Shown: positions 36,323 through 45,100 of the stretch, one piece after another
Layout: every line of letters begins with the position of its first letter
How positions within the stretch are numbered: position 1 is the first letter of the stretch
DNA from: an uncultured Bacteroides sp.
Lineage (GTDB): Bacteria; Bacteroidota; Bacteroidia; Bacteroidales; Bacteroidaceae
DNA: 64,000 nucleotides
Reading direction: 5' to 3'
NCBI GenBank assembly: GCA_944320865.1
Contig: CALUJC010000006.1
Coordinates: forward strand, 32,444-96,443
Notes under the pieces: model-generated
What the model was told of the DNA's origin: nothing
Seen by the model: only the letters and a program-made list of their open reading frames with translations
Database searches by the model: none
Translations under genes and position numbers: made by a program

Positions 36323-37815
36323 ATTTCTCCTTTCAGTATTTTATAAATTAATGGCATATTGACATGCAAACGAACATGAGCCGCCAGCTTGTCGTATTGC
36401 TGTTCTTTGAAACGCCGATAATCGAAAGTCTCAGGCTCCTGTGCAAGTCTTTCTTTAAAAGGTTCCAACAAGAAATCTATGAAGCTGGGATTATCCAGTA
36501 TACCATGAATGTAGGTACCCAGGCAGGTGTGACCAGCAAAACATCCCTCCGGCGTACCGTCTTCCAGTACATTAAGAAAATCGGCCGAAGCGCCTTCTAT
36601 CATTCGGGTAGCTCCCATGTGTATCTCGTATCCTTCATACCAGCTTTCCATTTCCCTGCCTTCCTGACGGAAACGGACTTGACGCGTGACCTTCTCACCT
36701 TGCATGCGGGTAGCCACAGGCAACAGGCCAAGTCCGGGCAGGCGTTCAATGTCGCCTTCCACATGATCGGGGTCAGTCACCTCAAGCCCCATCATCTGAT
36801 AACCTCCACAAATACCCATTACAACCTTTCCTTGCCTATGGGCTTGGATGATAGCTTTCGCTACCCCATTACGACGGAGTTCATGCAAGTCGTCAAGAGT
36901 ACTTTTTGTGCCTGGAAGCAGAATAATATCCGCCTTCTGCAGTTCGTCTACATTATTAGTATAAAACAAATGAACGCGAGGGTCACGCTCCAAAACGCTG
37001 AAATCGGTAAAATTACTCAGATGCCGAAGCAGGACGACGGCTATGTTCACCTTACCCAATTCACGACGCATAGACTTGACGGCCAGTGAAACGGAATCTT
37101 CTTCTTCAATGTAAATGTCCTTATAATAGGGCACTACACCTACCACAGGCACTTGACATAAGTTCTCCAGCATGTGGATGCCCGATTCAAAAAGGCGCAA
37201 GTCTCCTCTGAATTTGTTGATAAGTATCCCTTTTATCATCCTGCGTTCTTCCGGACAAAGCAACATCATTGAACCGTATAAACTGGCAAAAACTCCTCCC
37301 CGGTCGATATCACCCACCAATATCACATCGGCTCCGGCATGAAGCGCCATGGGCAGGTTGGCCAAATCGGAATCACGCAGATTTACTTCTGAAATACTTC
37401 CCGCTCCCTCCAACACGATGGGATTGTACTGTACCGACAGTCGGTCGTAAGCAGCACATACTTCCTTCCGCAAAACATTGCGTCTCTCTTTGCAAAAGAA
37501 AGTGAGAGCCTCGCTAATACCTTGCGGACGCCCGTTCAGAACTACCTGAGAAGTATGGTCGGATTGAGGTTTCAGCAGCAATGGGTTCATATCGGTATGA
37601 CAAGGGATACCGGCAGCTTCGGCCTGTACGGCTTGAGCACGTCCTATCTCCAGTCCTTCGGGAGTAGCAAACGAATTGAGTGCCATATTTTGAGCCTTGA
37701 ATGGAGCAGGACAAAAACCGTCTTGCCTGAATATACGACAAAAGGCAGTTGCAATAACACTTTTACCTACATTGCTTCCCGTACCTGCAAACATGATAGG
37801 ATGAAGTTTCTTCAT
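36319..37815 (-). CDS. cbiP: Cobyric acid synthase (glutamine-hydrolysing)
   Basis: A 498-residue amidotransferase making four amidations of adenosylcobyrinic diamide. The N-terminal synthetase has a P-loop-like GTGSNVGKS (~11-19) and DIDRGGVFAS; the C-terminal class I glutaminase has its nucleophile Cys in MGICGGYQMMG (~335) and the His in YIHGILDN (~435). First gene of cbiP-cobD-cbiB, with a promoter about 45 bp upstream. It follows the candidate sRNA at 37881-37947. Confidence 0.95.
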   Translation of the reverse strand: MKKLHPIMFAGTGSNVGKSVIATAFCRIFRQDGFCPAPFKAQNMALNSFATPEGLEIGRAQAVQAEAAGIPCHTDMNPLLLKPQSDHTSQVVLNGRPQGISEALTFFCKERRNVLRKEVCAAYDRLSVQYNPIVLEGAGSISEVNLRDSDLANLPMALHAGADVILVGDIDRGGVFASLYGSMMLLCPEERRMIKGILINKFRGDLRLFESGIHMLENLCQVPVVGVVPYYKDIYIEEEDSVSLAVKSMRRELGKVNIAVVLLRHLSNFTDFSVLERDPRVHLFYTNNVDELQKADIILLPGTKSTLDDLHELRRNGVAKAIIQAHRQGKVVMGICGGYQMMGLEVTDPDHVEGDIERLPGLGLLPVATRMQGEKVTRQVRFRQEGREMESWYEGYEIHMGATRMIEGASADFLNVLEDGTPEGCFAGHTCLGTYIHGILDNPSFIDFLLEPFKERLAQEPETFDYRRFKEQQYDKLAAHVRLHVNMPLIYKILKGEI

Positions 37816-37857
37816 AAAAAGGACATCGTTTTAAGAGGCATAATTTGAAAAACGGGA

Positions 37858-37865
37858 CAAAGGTA
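37858..37865 (-). promoter_or_regulatory. cbiP promoter, -7 box
   Basis: TACCTTTG on the minus strand; predicted leader of about 36 nt, too short for a B12 riboswitch. The -33 side runs into the T-tract of the upstream sRNA terminator. Confidence 0.6.
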
Positions 37866-37880
37866 GTAAAATGCAAGCAT

Positions 37881-37947
37881 AAAAAAAGGCCATCTATCCC
37901 AGACAGCCAATCTTTTTTGTTAACCTTAAATCTAATACTATGAAAAA
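37881..37947 (-). ncRNA. Candidate small RNA upstream of cbiP
   Basis: A complete stand-alone unit on the minus strand: promoter TTG-N19-TATCTTTG (37955-37984), a transcript of about 67 nt beginning near GTTTTTCATAGTATTAG, and a terminator hairpin GGCTGTCT/AGATGGCC with a GGGAT loop and seven T (37881-37908). No ORF of useful length fits. The A/U-rich 5' part with GATTTAAGGTTAAC resembles, from memory, short Bacteroides sRNAs that occur in several copies per genome; this needs a search. No second copy is in this window. Confidence 0.65.
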
Positions 37948-37954
37948 CACGTAG

Positions 37955-37984
37955 CAAAGATACGGACTTTCTGATAACTTCCAA
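37955..37984 (-). promoter_or_regulatory. Promoter of the candidate sRNA
   Basis: -7 TATCTTTG at 37955-37962 and -33 TTG at 37982-37984 on the minus strand with 19 bp between, one of the best consensus matches in the window. Nothing but the sRNA terminator and cbiP lies downstream. Confidence 0.75.
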
Positions 37985-38104
37985 AATATGAGCTTAAAAC
38001 GGCCTCAAATATAACATGGTTTAATAAAATACATTAAGCCATTAACAATTATATATACATATCCGATAAAAATCACTATCTTCATGCCCGAAATATGAAA
38101 CTTA

Positions 38105-39274
38105 ATGATTATGATACATTCCATACTTGACACTGACCTATACAAATTCACTACATCGTATGCATACATCAAGCTGTTTCCGTATGCCATAGGCACATTC
38201 AGCTTCAAAGACAGAGATGAAACAGTGTACAACGACCGCTTTATGGAGCAATTGCATGACGCCATCAACCAACTGGCAGAGGTAACTTTGAAAGAAGAAG
38301 AATTGGAATACATGACCAGCCATTGCCGGTTCCTGCCCCAAGTATATTGGGAATGGCTGTATTCCTTTCGTTTTCGCCCAGACAAAGTAAAAATTGTATT
38401 GGACGAAGATCGTCATCTCAACATAGAAATTACCGACTATCTGTACAAATCCACTTTATATGAAGTACCCCTGCTCTCCATTGTATCCGAAATGAGAAAC
38501 CTGTCGTTGGGGCATGAAGCAGACATGACCGGCACAATGGAACGGCTGGCACACAAAGTAGAGCTTTCAAACGAACATCAACTGCTTTTTTCAGAGTTTG
38601 GCACACGCAGACGATTCTCCTTTGAAGTACAAGACAAAGTACTGGCATATCTGAAGCAACACGCCAAATATTGCACAGGCACCTCCAATTGCTACTTTGC
38701 CATGAAACACGGCATGAAACCCATGGGAACACATCCACACGAATGGTTTATGTTTCACGGAGCCCAGTTTGGCTACAAGCATGCCAACTACCTCGCCCTA
38801 GAAAATTGGGTAAATGTATACGATGGAGACCTAGGCACCGCACTCTCGGACACATTTACCTCCGATGCCTTCTTGAACAACTTGAGCCGGAAGCAAGCCA
38901 AATTGTTCGATGGCGTACGATGCGACTCTGGAAATGAATTTACATTTACAGACAAACTCATTGCGCGCTATCAAGAATTGGGCATCGACCCTACCACCAA
39001 AACCATTATCTTCAGTAATGCTCTCGACTTTGAAAAGGCACTCGATATACAAGCCTATTGCCAAGGACGTATACGCTGCTCGTTCGGTATCGGCACCAAC
39101 CTGACAAACGACACAGGGTTTAAACCCTCGAATATCGTTATGAAGCTGACCCGTTGCAAAATGAATGCCAACCAAGAATGGCGCGAATGTGTCAAGCTTT
39201 CCGATGACCTGGGCAAACATATCGGTAGTAAAGAAGAAGTAAAAGCATGCCTTTATGACTTACAACTAACATGA
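38105..39274 (+). CDS. pncB: Nicotinate phosphoribosyltransferase
   Basis: A 389-residue enzyme of NAD salvage: nicotinate + PRPP (+ATP) to NaMN. LDTDLYKFTTSYAY at the N-terminus, EFGTRRRFSFEVQ (~165) and GTHPHEWFMFHGA (~212) with the family's His, plus FGIGTNLTND near the C-terminus, are the PncB blocks. The first ATG is at 38105 and a second at 38111; either fits. NaMN feeds both NAD synthesis and CobT. Confidence 0.95.
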   Translation: MIMIHSILDTDLYKFTTSYAYIKLFPYAIGTFSFKDRDETVYNDRFMEQLHDAINQLAEVTLKEEELEYMTSHCRFLPQVYWEWLYSFRFRPDKVKIVLDEDRHLNIEITDYLYKSTLYEVPLLSIVSEMRNLSLGHEADMTGTMERLAHKVELSNEHQLLFSEFGTRRRFSFEVQDKVLAYLKQHAKYCTGTSNCYFAMKHGMKPMGTHPHEWFMFHGAQFGYKHANYLALENWVNVYDGDLGTALSDTFTSDAFLNNLSRKQAKLFDGVRCDSGNEFTFTDKLIARYQELGIDPTTKTIIFSNALDFEKALDIQAYCQGRIRCSFGIGTNLTNDTGFKPSNIVMKLTRCKMNANQEWRECVKLSDDLGKHIGSKEEVKACLYDLQLT

Positions 39275-39289
39275 ATAGAATATGAATAT

Positions 39290-40723
39290 ATGGATACAAA
39301 TGAACTAAAAAAACTATATCTGCAATACACCGGTCATCTGCCAGAGCAAATGCAGCCACTTACACCGGCAGGATCGAACAGGCGCTATTTCCGCCTGGGA
39401 CTTCAACCGACATTGATTGGCGTGGTAGGTGAATCGAAAGATGAAAATCGTGCTTTCTTATACATGGCGGAATTTTTCAAGACAAAAGGGTTACCCGTTC
39501 CCCGTGTATTGGCACATTCTGATGACGGCTTACTTTATCTACAAGAAGATTTGGGCGACACACTATTATTTGATGCCATCATCCAAGGAAGGACTTCCGG
39601 GGTTTACAATGAAGCAGAACAAAATCTTTTACACAAAACTATCGCTTTACTCCCGATTTTACAAATGGAAGGAGCGAATATGGACTTTTCTTATTGTTAT
39701 CCCCAACCCGAACTGAACCGTAGAAGCATTTTATGGGATTTGAATTATTTTAAATACTGTTACCTCAAAGCCACTGGTATAAACTTCCAAGAAGACAAAT
39801 TGGAAGACGATTTTCAACAAATGGCAGACTTATTACCGGGAGCAGGCATTCATGCCTTCATGTATCGCGACTTTCAAAGCCGCAATGTGATGCTAAAAAA
39901 TGGAGAACAACCTTGGTTCATAGACTTTCAAGGTGGACGGAAAGGACCAGTATATTACGATGTAGCCTCATTCCTATGGCAAGCCAAAGCTAACTATCCC
40001 GATGAATTGAGGGAAGCATTGTTACATACTTACCTCAAAACTTTAGAAAAATATCAAAAGGTTGATGAAGGCGATTTTAGAAAACGTTTACGTCATTTTG
40101 TTTTGTTCCGCCATCTGCAAGTATTAGGTGCCTACGGTTTCAGAGGATACTTCGAACGAAAGCCTCATTTCCTGGAAAGCATTCCCTTTGCTTTACGAAA
40201 CCTATGTAAGCTATTGCAAAACCCATTTCCGGAGTATCCTTACCTCACCCAAATCCTGCAAAGGTTGGCAGAACCTACACCTGCCCCTACAAAAGAGACA
40301 ATGGAACTGACTGTACGCATTACTAGCTTTTCTTATAAAAAAGGCATTCCAGCCGATCCGTCTGGAAACGGTGGAGGTTACGTGTTCGATTGCCGTGCTT
40401 TGCACAACCCCGGCCGTTATGAACGCTACCAGAAACTCTACGGACTGGACGAACCAGTCATCCGATTTTTGGAGGACGATGGAGAAATACTCAGTTTTCT
40501 GGAGCATGTTTATGCATTAGTTGACGCCTCAGTAGCACGCTATCTGGAGCGAGGTTTTTCTAACTTATCTGTATGCTTCGGATGCACAGGCGGGCAACAC
40601 CGTTCCGTGTATGCCGCCCAGCATTTAGCCGAACATTTACATCAAAAATATAATGTACGAATAGAGTTGGAACATCGAGAACAAAGCATTAAAACAATAC
40701 TTCAACCTAATAAACAATTATGA
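39290..40723 (+). CDS. APH/AmgK-like sugar kinase fused to a RapZ C-terminal domain
   Basis: A 477-residue two-domain protein. Residues 1-~330 are an aminoglycoside-phosphotransferase-fold kinase with catalytic block MYRDFQSRNVM (Asp194, Asn199) and metal block FIDFQGGRKGPVYYDVAS (Asp212). The RDxxxxN and IDFQ...GPxxYDxAS forms are those of AmgK, the anomeric MurNAc/GlcNAc kinase of cell-wall recycling, rather than of drug kinases. Residues ~339-465 match the RapZ C-terminal domain: SFSYKKGIP, YVFDCRALHNP and GCTGGQHRSVY (431-441). In E. coli that domain binds glucosamine-6-phosphate and the GlmZ RNA; the P-loop domain of RapZ is missing here. ATGA overlap with the next gene indicates coupled translation. 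The recycling role is inferred. Confidence 0.8.
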   Translation: MDTNELKKLYLQYTGHLPEQMQPLTPAGSNRRYFRLGLQPTLIGVVGESKDENRAFLYMAEFFKTKGLPVPRVLAHSDDGLLYLQEDLGDTLLFDAIIQGRTSGVYNEAEQNLLHKTIALLPILQMEGANMDFSYCYPQPELNRRSILWDLNYFKYCYLKATGINFQEDKLEDDFQQMADLLPGAGIHAFMYRDFQSRNVMLKNGEQPWFIDFQGGRKGPVYYDVASFLWQAKANYPDELREALLHTYLKTLEKYQKVDEGDFRKRLRHFVLFRHLQVLGAYGFRGYFERKPHFLESIPFALRNLCKLLQNPFPEYPYLTQILQRLAEPTPAPTKETMELTVRITSFSYKKGIPADPSGNGGGYVFDCRALHNPGRYERYQKLYGLDEPVIRFLEDDGEILSFLEHVYALVDASVARYLERGFSNLSVCFGCTGGQHRSVYAAQHLAEHLHQKYNVRIELEHREQSIKTILQPNKQL

Positions 40724-41475
40724 AAGCCATGATATTTGCCGCAGGCTTAGGTACCCGCTTACGCCCATTAACCGATCATTGCCCTAAAGCTTTAGTACCC
40801 GTGGCAGGACGCCCCATGCTGGAGCATGTCATTCAACGGCTCAGAAATGCAGGTTTCAATGATCTGATAATCAATATACATCACCAAGGAGAGCAAATTA
40901 TAGAGTATTTGAAAAAACATCCCTTTCCCAAAACTACAATACGCATTAGTGATGAGCGGAATATACTGCTGGATACAGGCGGAGGCATCTTGAAAGCACG
41001 CCCTATGCTGGACGGGAACGAGCCATTCCTCATCCATAATGTCGACATACTATCGGATATTGACCTACATGCATTTTACCAACAACATTTACAAACTGGA
41101 GCAGAAGCTTCATTGCTTGTGAGCAAGCGACATACAACGCGCTACCTACTGTTTGACGAAAAATATTACTTGCACGGCTGGACAAATAAGGAAACAGGTG
41201 AAGTAAAGCCTGCCAATATAAATCCAGCCACTTACCTGCAACTTGCTTTTGGAGGCATTCATGTATTTTCTCCTTCATTATTTAAGCGCATGGAAATGAA
41301 CAAATGGCAAGGACGATTTTCTATCATTCCTTTTTACCTATCCATCTGCAATGAAGCAAATATCAAGGGAATCAAAGCTAATGATGAAGACCAATGGTTT
41401 GACATAGGAAAACCAGAAACTTTAAAGCAAGCCGAAAGATGGCTTAACCGGAAAAACAGTTTACTTAAGTCATAA
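40720..41475 (+). CDS. MurU-like sugar-1-phosphate nucleotidyltransferase
   Basis: A 251-residue nucleotidyltransferase with the N-terminal signature FAAGLGTRLRPLTDHCPKAL (residues 6-25), followed by a metal aspartate in IHNVDILSDIDL (~105). Coupled by a 4-bp overlap to the AmgK-like kinase, it fits MurU, which makes UDP-MurNAc from MurNAc-1-phosphate and so bypasses de novo synthesis. A mannose-1-phosphate or glucose-1-phosphate transferase is possible on sequence alone; the kinase partner argues for an amino sugar. Confidence 0.8.
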   Translation: MKAMIFAAGLGTRLRPLTDHCPKALVPVAGRPMLEHVIQRLRNAGFNDLIINIHHQGEQIIEYLKKHPFPKTTIRISDERNILLDTGGGILKARPMLDGNEPFLIHNVDILSDIDLHAFYQQHLQTGAEASLLVSKRHTTRYLLFDEKYYLHGWTNKETGEVKPANINPATYLQLAFGGIHVFSPSLFKRMEMNKWQGRFSIIPFYLSICNEANIKGIKANDEDQWFDIGKPETLKQAERWLNRKNSLLKS

Positions 41476-42105
41476 CTCCCCTGCCTTATTTTCCAACAAA
41501 TGACAAACCATATCTACGATAACAGGCTTCCAATCTGCAAGTAGTTGCTCATAATCTTCACTTTCGGACATGAAAAGAGGCTGACAAAGATTCTTCATCG
41601 TAAAAGGAAAAGTTAGAAGCGCATAAAATGTAAAAAAAACATAGTGAATAGGTATCCGGGCAATATTTCCATACTCCATTTCAATCTGCAGAGTATCTAT
41701 GATGAGTGCAGCCGTCTCGTCCAAACGCATCAGTTTCGCCGTTTCCATCAAGTGGCATGCATCCCGTTTCACCTCACGCATCACAAACAATGGCAAAGCT
41801 GGAGTTTCTTGAAATAAACGATAATATACGTCTACCAATTCGCCTATCCGCTCTTTCAACGGCCGTTTTGACTCGCACAACACATCATGCACTTTAGGTA
41901 CCAAAGGACGAATAATCTGCCCCAATACAGCTTGAAACATTTTGTTTTTCGTGCGAAAATAATAGTGCAATGTTGGGCGGTTGATACCCACCCTACTCGC
42001 AATATCGCTCATACTGGTTTCTTCAAAACCGTTTTCTATAAACAATTGCTTGGCAACCTCTATAATCCGTTCTTCCAAATTACCATTATGATTAGGTGTC
42101 GACAT
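41470..42105 (-). CDS. TetR/AcrR-family transcriptional regulator
   Basis: A 211-residue repressor-type protein. The N-terminal helix-turn-helix is TSMSDIASRVGINRPTLHYYFRTKNKMF (~30-57, shown here by its parts TSMSDIASRVG and RPTLHYYF); the C-terminal half is the variable ligand/dimer domain. The start at 42105 (MSTPNHNG) has a GGGGGA ribosome site; the open frame extends upstream only to a TTG. It sits 27 bp behind the activase-like gene on the same strand, so the two are probably one transcript. Convergent with, and overlapping by 6 bp, the MurU-like gene. Confidence 0.85.
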   Translation of the reverse strand: MSTPNHNGNLEERIIEVAKQLFIENGFEETSMSDIASRVGINRPTLHYYFRTKNKMFQAVLGQIIRPLVPKVHDVLCESKRPLKERIGELVDVYYRLFQETPALPLFVMREVKRDACHLMETAKLMRLDETAALIIDTLQIEMEYGNIARIPIHYVFFTFYALLTFPFTMKNLCQPLFMSESEDYEQLLADWKPVIVDMVCHLLENKAGEL

Positions 42106-42132
42106 AAATTTTCCCCCTTTAGCAATAAGCAA

Positions 42133-45100
42133 TCAGTGAGTAGTTATTACTGGTTCACAAGTAGTAATATTATCAACAAAGAGCAATATACGGTTAATAA
42201 CATTTACATCGCTTACTCCGCTATCAAAATCCAACGAAAGTATATTCATATCTGGATAAAGATTATAAATGCGTTTCTCGATTCCTTTCGAGACGATATG
42301 GTTGGCTATACATCCGAAAGGTTGCAAGCTGATAACATTGTTTATGCCCTGCCTATAATATGACAATATTTCGGCTGGAAGCAACCAACCTTCTCCGAAT
42401 TGAGCATTCAACGACACAACGCTACGAGCCTCATCCGCCTCTTCGAAAATATCATTGAATGGAGTAAAATAGCGGAAACGTCTTCCTATTTTATTGACTT
42501 TGGCGATTTCCTTGCGTGCCAATCCATAACCCAAAGTATACATTACGTCTGAAAGCGACTTATGCACTACATGTGCTTTTACATTAGACTTACGGTTCAC
42601 AAAAGTCTGCATGAAAAAATCTACCAGGATAGGAGGAGCGACCTCTATGTCATGAGCTATCAGCCAATCAATGATATTGCGGTGAGAGAAAGGATTGAAT
42701 TTCAAGAAAATCTCGCCCACGACTCCCACTTTGGGCAAGGATATATCCAGGCAAACCGCATCAAAATCTGCTGCTGCCTGGGTCAACACATGCATCAATT
42801 CGCTTGATCGGCCTTCGCAAATCATTGTCGCTGCCTTTGCCAAATATTCATCCCGCAAATGTTTAGCAATGCCACGTTCTTTCTCACGCCCAATGGTAGC
42901 ATAATAAAACTTAGCTATCGCATCGCTATACAAAATAGCCCTTACAGCTACAGGCAATACCTTCAACCAATTCATTTTAAATGCGGGCTGATTATTACCC
43001 AACGAAGCACCAAAGGTGAGCGAGACGACAGGCACATTGCAGTATCCCGCATCAATCAAGGCTTTTTTTATCAACGAAATATAATTACTTGCACGACATT
43101 GACCACCGGTTTGAGTAATGGCAATAGCGCATTCTTCCGGCTGGTAACGCCCACTCTTGAAGGCTTTGATGATGTCGCCCACAATCAACGTGGCGGGGTA
43201 GCACACCTCATTATTAGCATACTTCAATCCCCATTCACACGACTCCACGTTACTGATAGGCAGGTTTTCTACTTCGTAACCGGCCACTTTCATCACGGCC
43301 GGCAACAAGGGCGAAAGGAAAGGGGTAAAGAAAGGTATCAATATTTTACGGCTACGGTAGGCCTCATTGTAAGCAGGTACAGTGACAAACTTTTCGCATT
43401 CCTCTTTCCCAGCCTTACCTTCACTGGCCAAGTTCAAGCTTTCCACCAGCGAACGAGCCCTCAATTTTAAGGAGCCGATATTGTTAATGTCGTCCAATTT
43501 CAATAGAGTAAGCGATTTATGATGGCGTAACAATAAATCGCGCACTTCATCGGTGAGGAATGCATCGGGGCCACACCCAAAAGAGGTCATCTCCACAAAT
43601 TGGATGTCATCGCCCTGCATGGCACACCATTCGGCAGCTTTCAGTATGCGATTGGGATAAGCCCATTGCGCCACAAAATGCGCATCGTCTACCACAATGT
43701 CCTTATCGCGTACAATGTCATCAGTAAGCACCTGGATGCCCATGTCGGCCATCATATCCGATATCTTATGCTGAATCAAGGGGTCGGCATGGTAAGGCCG
43801 TCCGGCCAGCAAGATGGCAAGCCGCTTTTCTTTTCGTGCCTGGCTCAACGCTTTCTCGTTTGCCCTGACCAAAGCCCGGGCGTAATGTTCTTGCGCCTCT
43901 TCTGCTTGCCTGAAAGCATTCTTTATTTTCTCCCCATCCGTAACTTTAAGGGCATGAAGATATTCCTGGCATTGCTTAAACAACATTTTGCGATCTTTGA
44001 AGTTCACGACGGGTGAATCGATAGGGATGTTACCGGCTTGCACACCTTTTACCACTTCCGAGTATCCTGTCACTATAGGGCAATTGTAACTATTTTGTTC
44101 CTTCCCACCTTGTTCGAAGATAACGAAAGGCATAAAGATGCGGTCAACCTTCTTATTAATAAGGTCTTGCACATGACTATGCACCAACTTGGCCGGAAAG
44201 CAGATGTTATCGGACATTACCATACGGGCATTACGCTCGTAAGCCGGGAAGCGTGAAGTTCCGGAGAGACATACATTCAATCCGCAAGCCGTCAGCAGAG
44301 TATGCCAAAAAGGATATTCCTCGTACATGTTCAAGCATCGAGGTATGCCGATGACCAATGCACCGGGATGCTCCTCCGCATGGCGGTCGAAAAGCAATTC
44401 ATTTTTCTTCTGATACAGATTCAATCCTTTTTGCTGGGCACCACCACCATTAGTGAATACCTTCTCACATTTGTTTCCTGAATAATAACACTTACCATTA
44501 TCAAACGTATACTTGGTAACCAAGCAATGGTTATCACATCCTTTGCAATGCAACAAACGGGATGAATAATGAGCCATCTTGATAATTTCGTCCAACATTA
44601 CCTTCTTGCCAGGATGCTTGGCAGCATAAAGGGCGCAACCGAAGGCTCCCATCAACTCCGGGATGTCACAACGCGACACTTCTACACCCGCCAACAGTTC
44701 AAAGGCATGCACAATAGCGTCATTGCGCATGGTACCTCCCTGAACTACGATATGTTTCCCCAAGACTTCGGTACTCTTCAACTTCAACACTTTATACAGG
44801 CAATTCTTTACCACCGAATAAGCCAATCCGGCGGCTATGTCGGGGATGGTGGCACCTTCGCGCAGAGCCTGTTTCACTTTGGAGTTCATAAACACAGTGC
44901 AACGTGTTCCTAAGTCGCAAGGCACCTGCGAACAACAGGCTTCTTTAGCAAAGCTGGAGGCTGTGTATCCCAAAGTCTTGGCAAAAGTCTCAACGAACGA
45001 GCCGCACCCCGAAGAACAGGCTTCATTGATTTCAATACGATCTATAACACCATGATTGACAAAGATAGCCTTCATGTCCTGCCCACCGATATCGAGTATG

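Noticed and set aside
37940-37954. Four-codon mini-ORF (ATG AAA AAC ACG TAG) upstream of pncB
   Set aside because: On the plus strand there is no promoter before it; the same bases are better explained as the 5' part of the minus-strand sRNA.
39290-40310. Aminoglycoside resistance gene
   Set aside because: The kinase domain has AmgK-like active-site blocks, a RapZ-C fusion and a coupled nucleotidyltransferase, so a housekeeping sugar kinase is far more likely.
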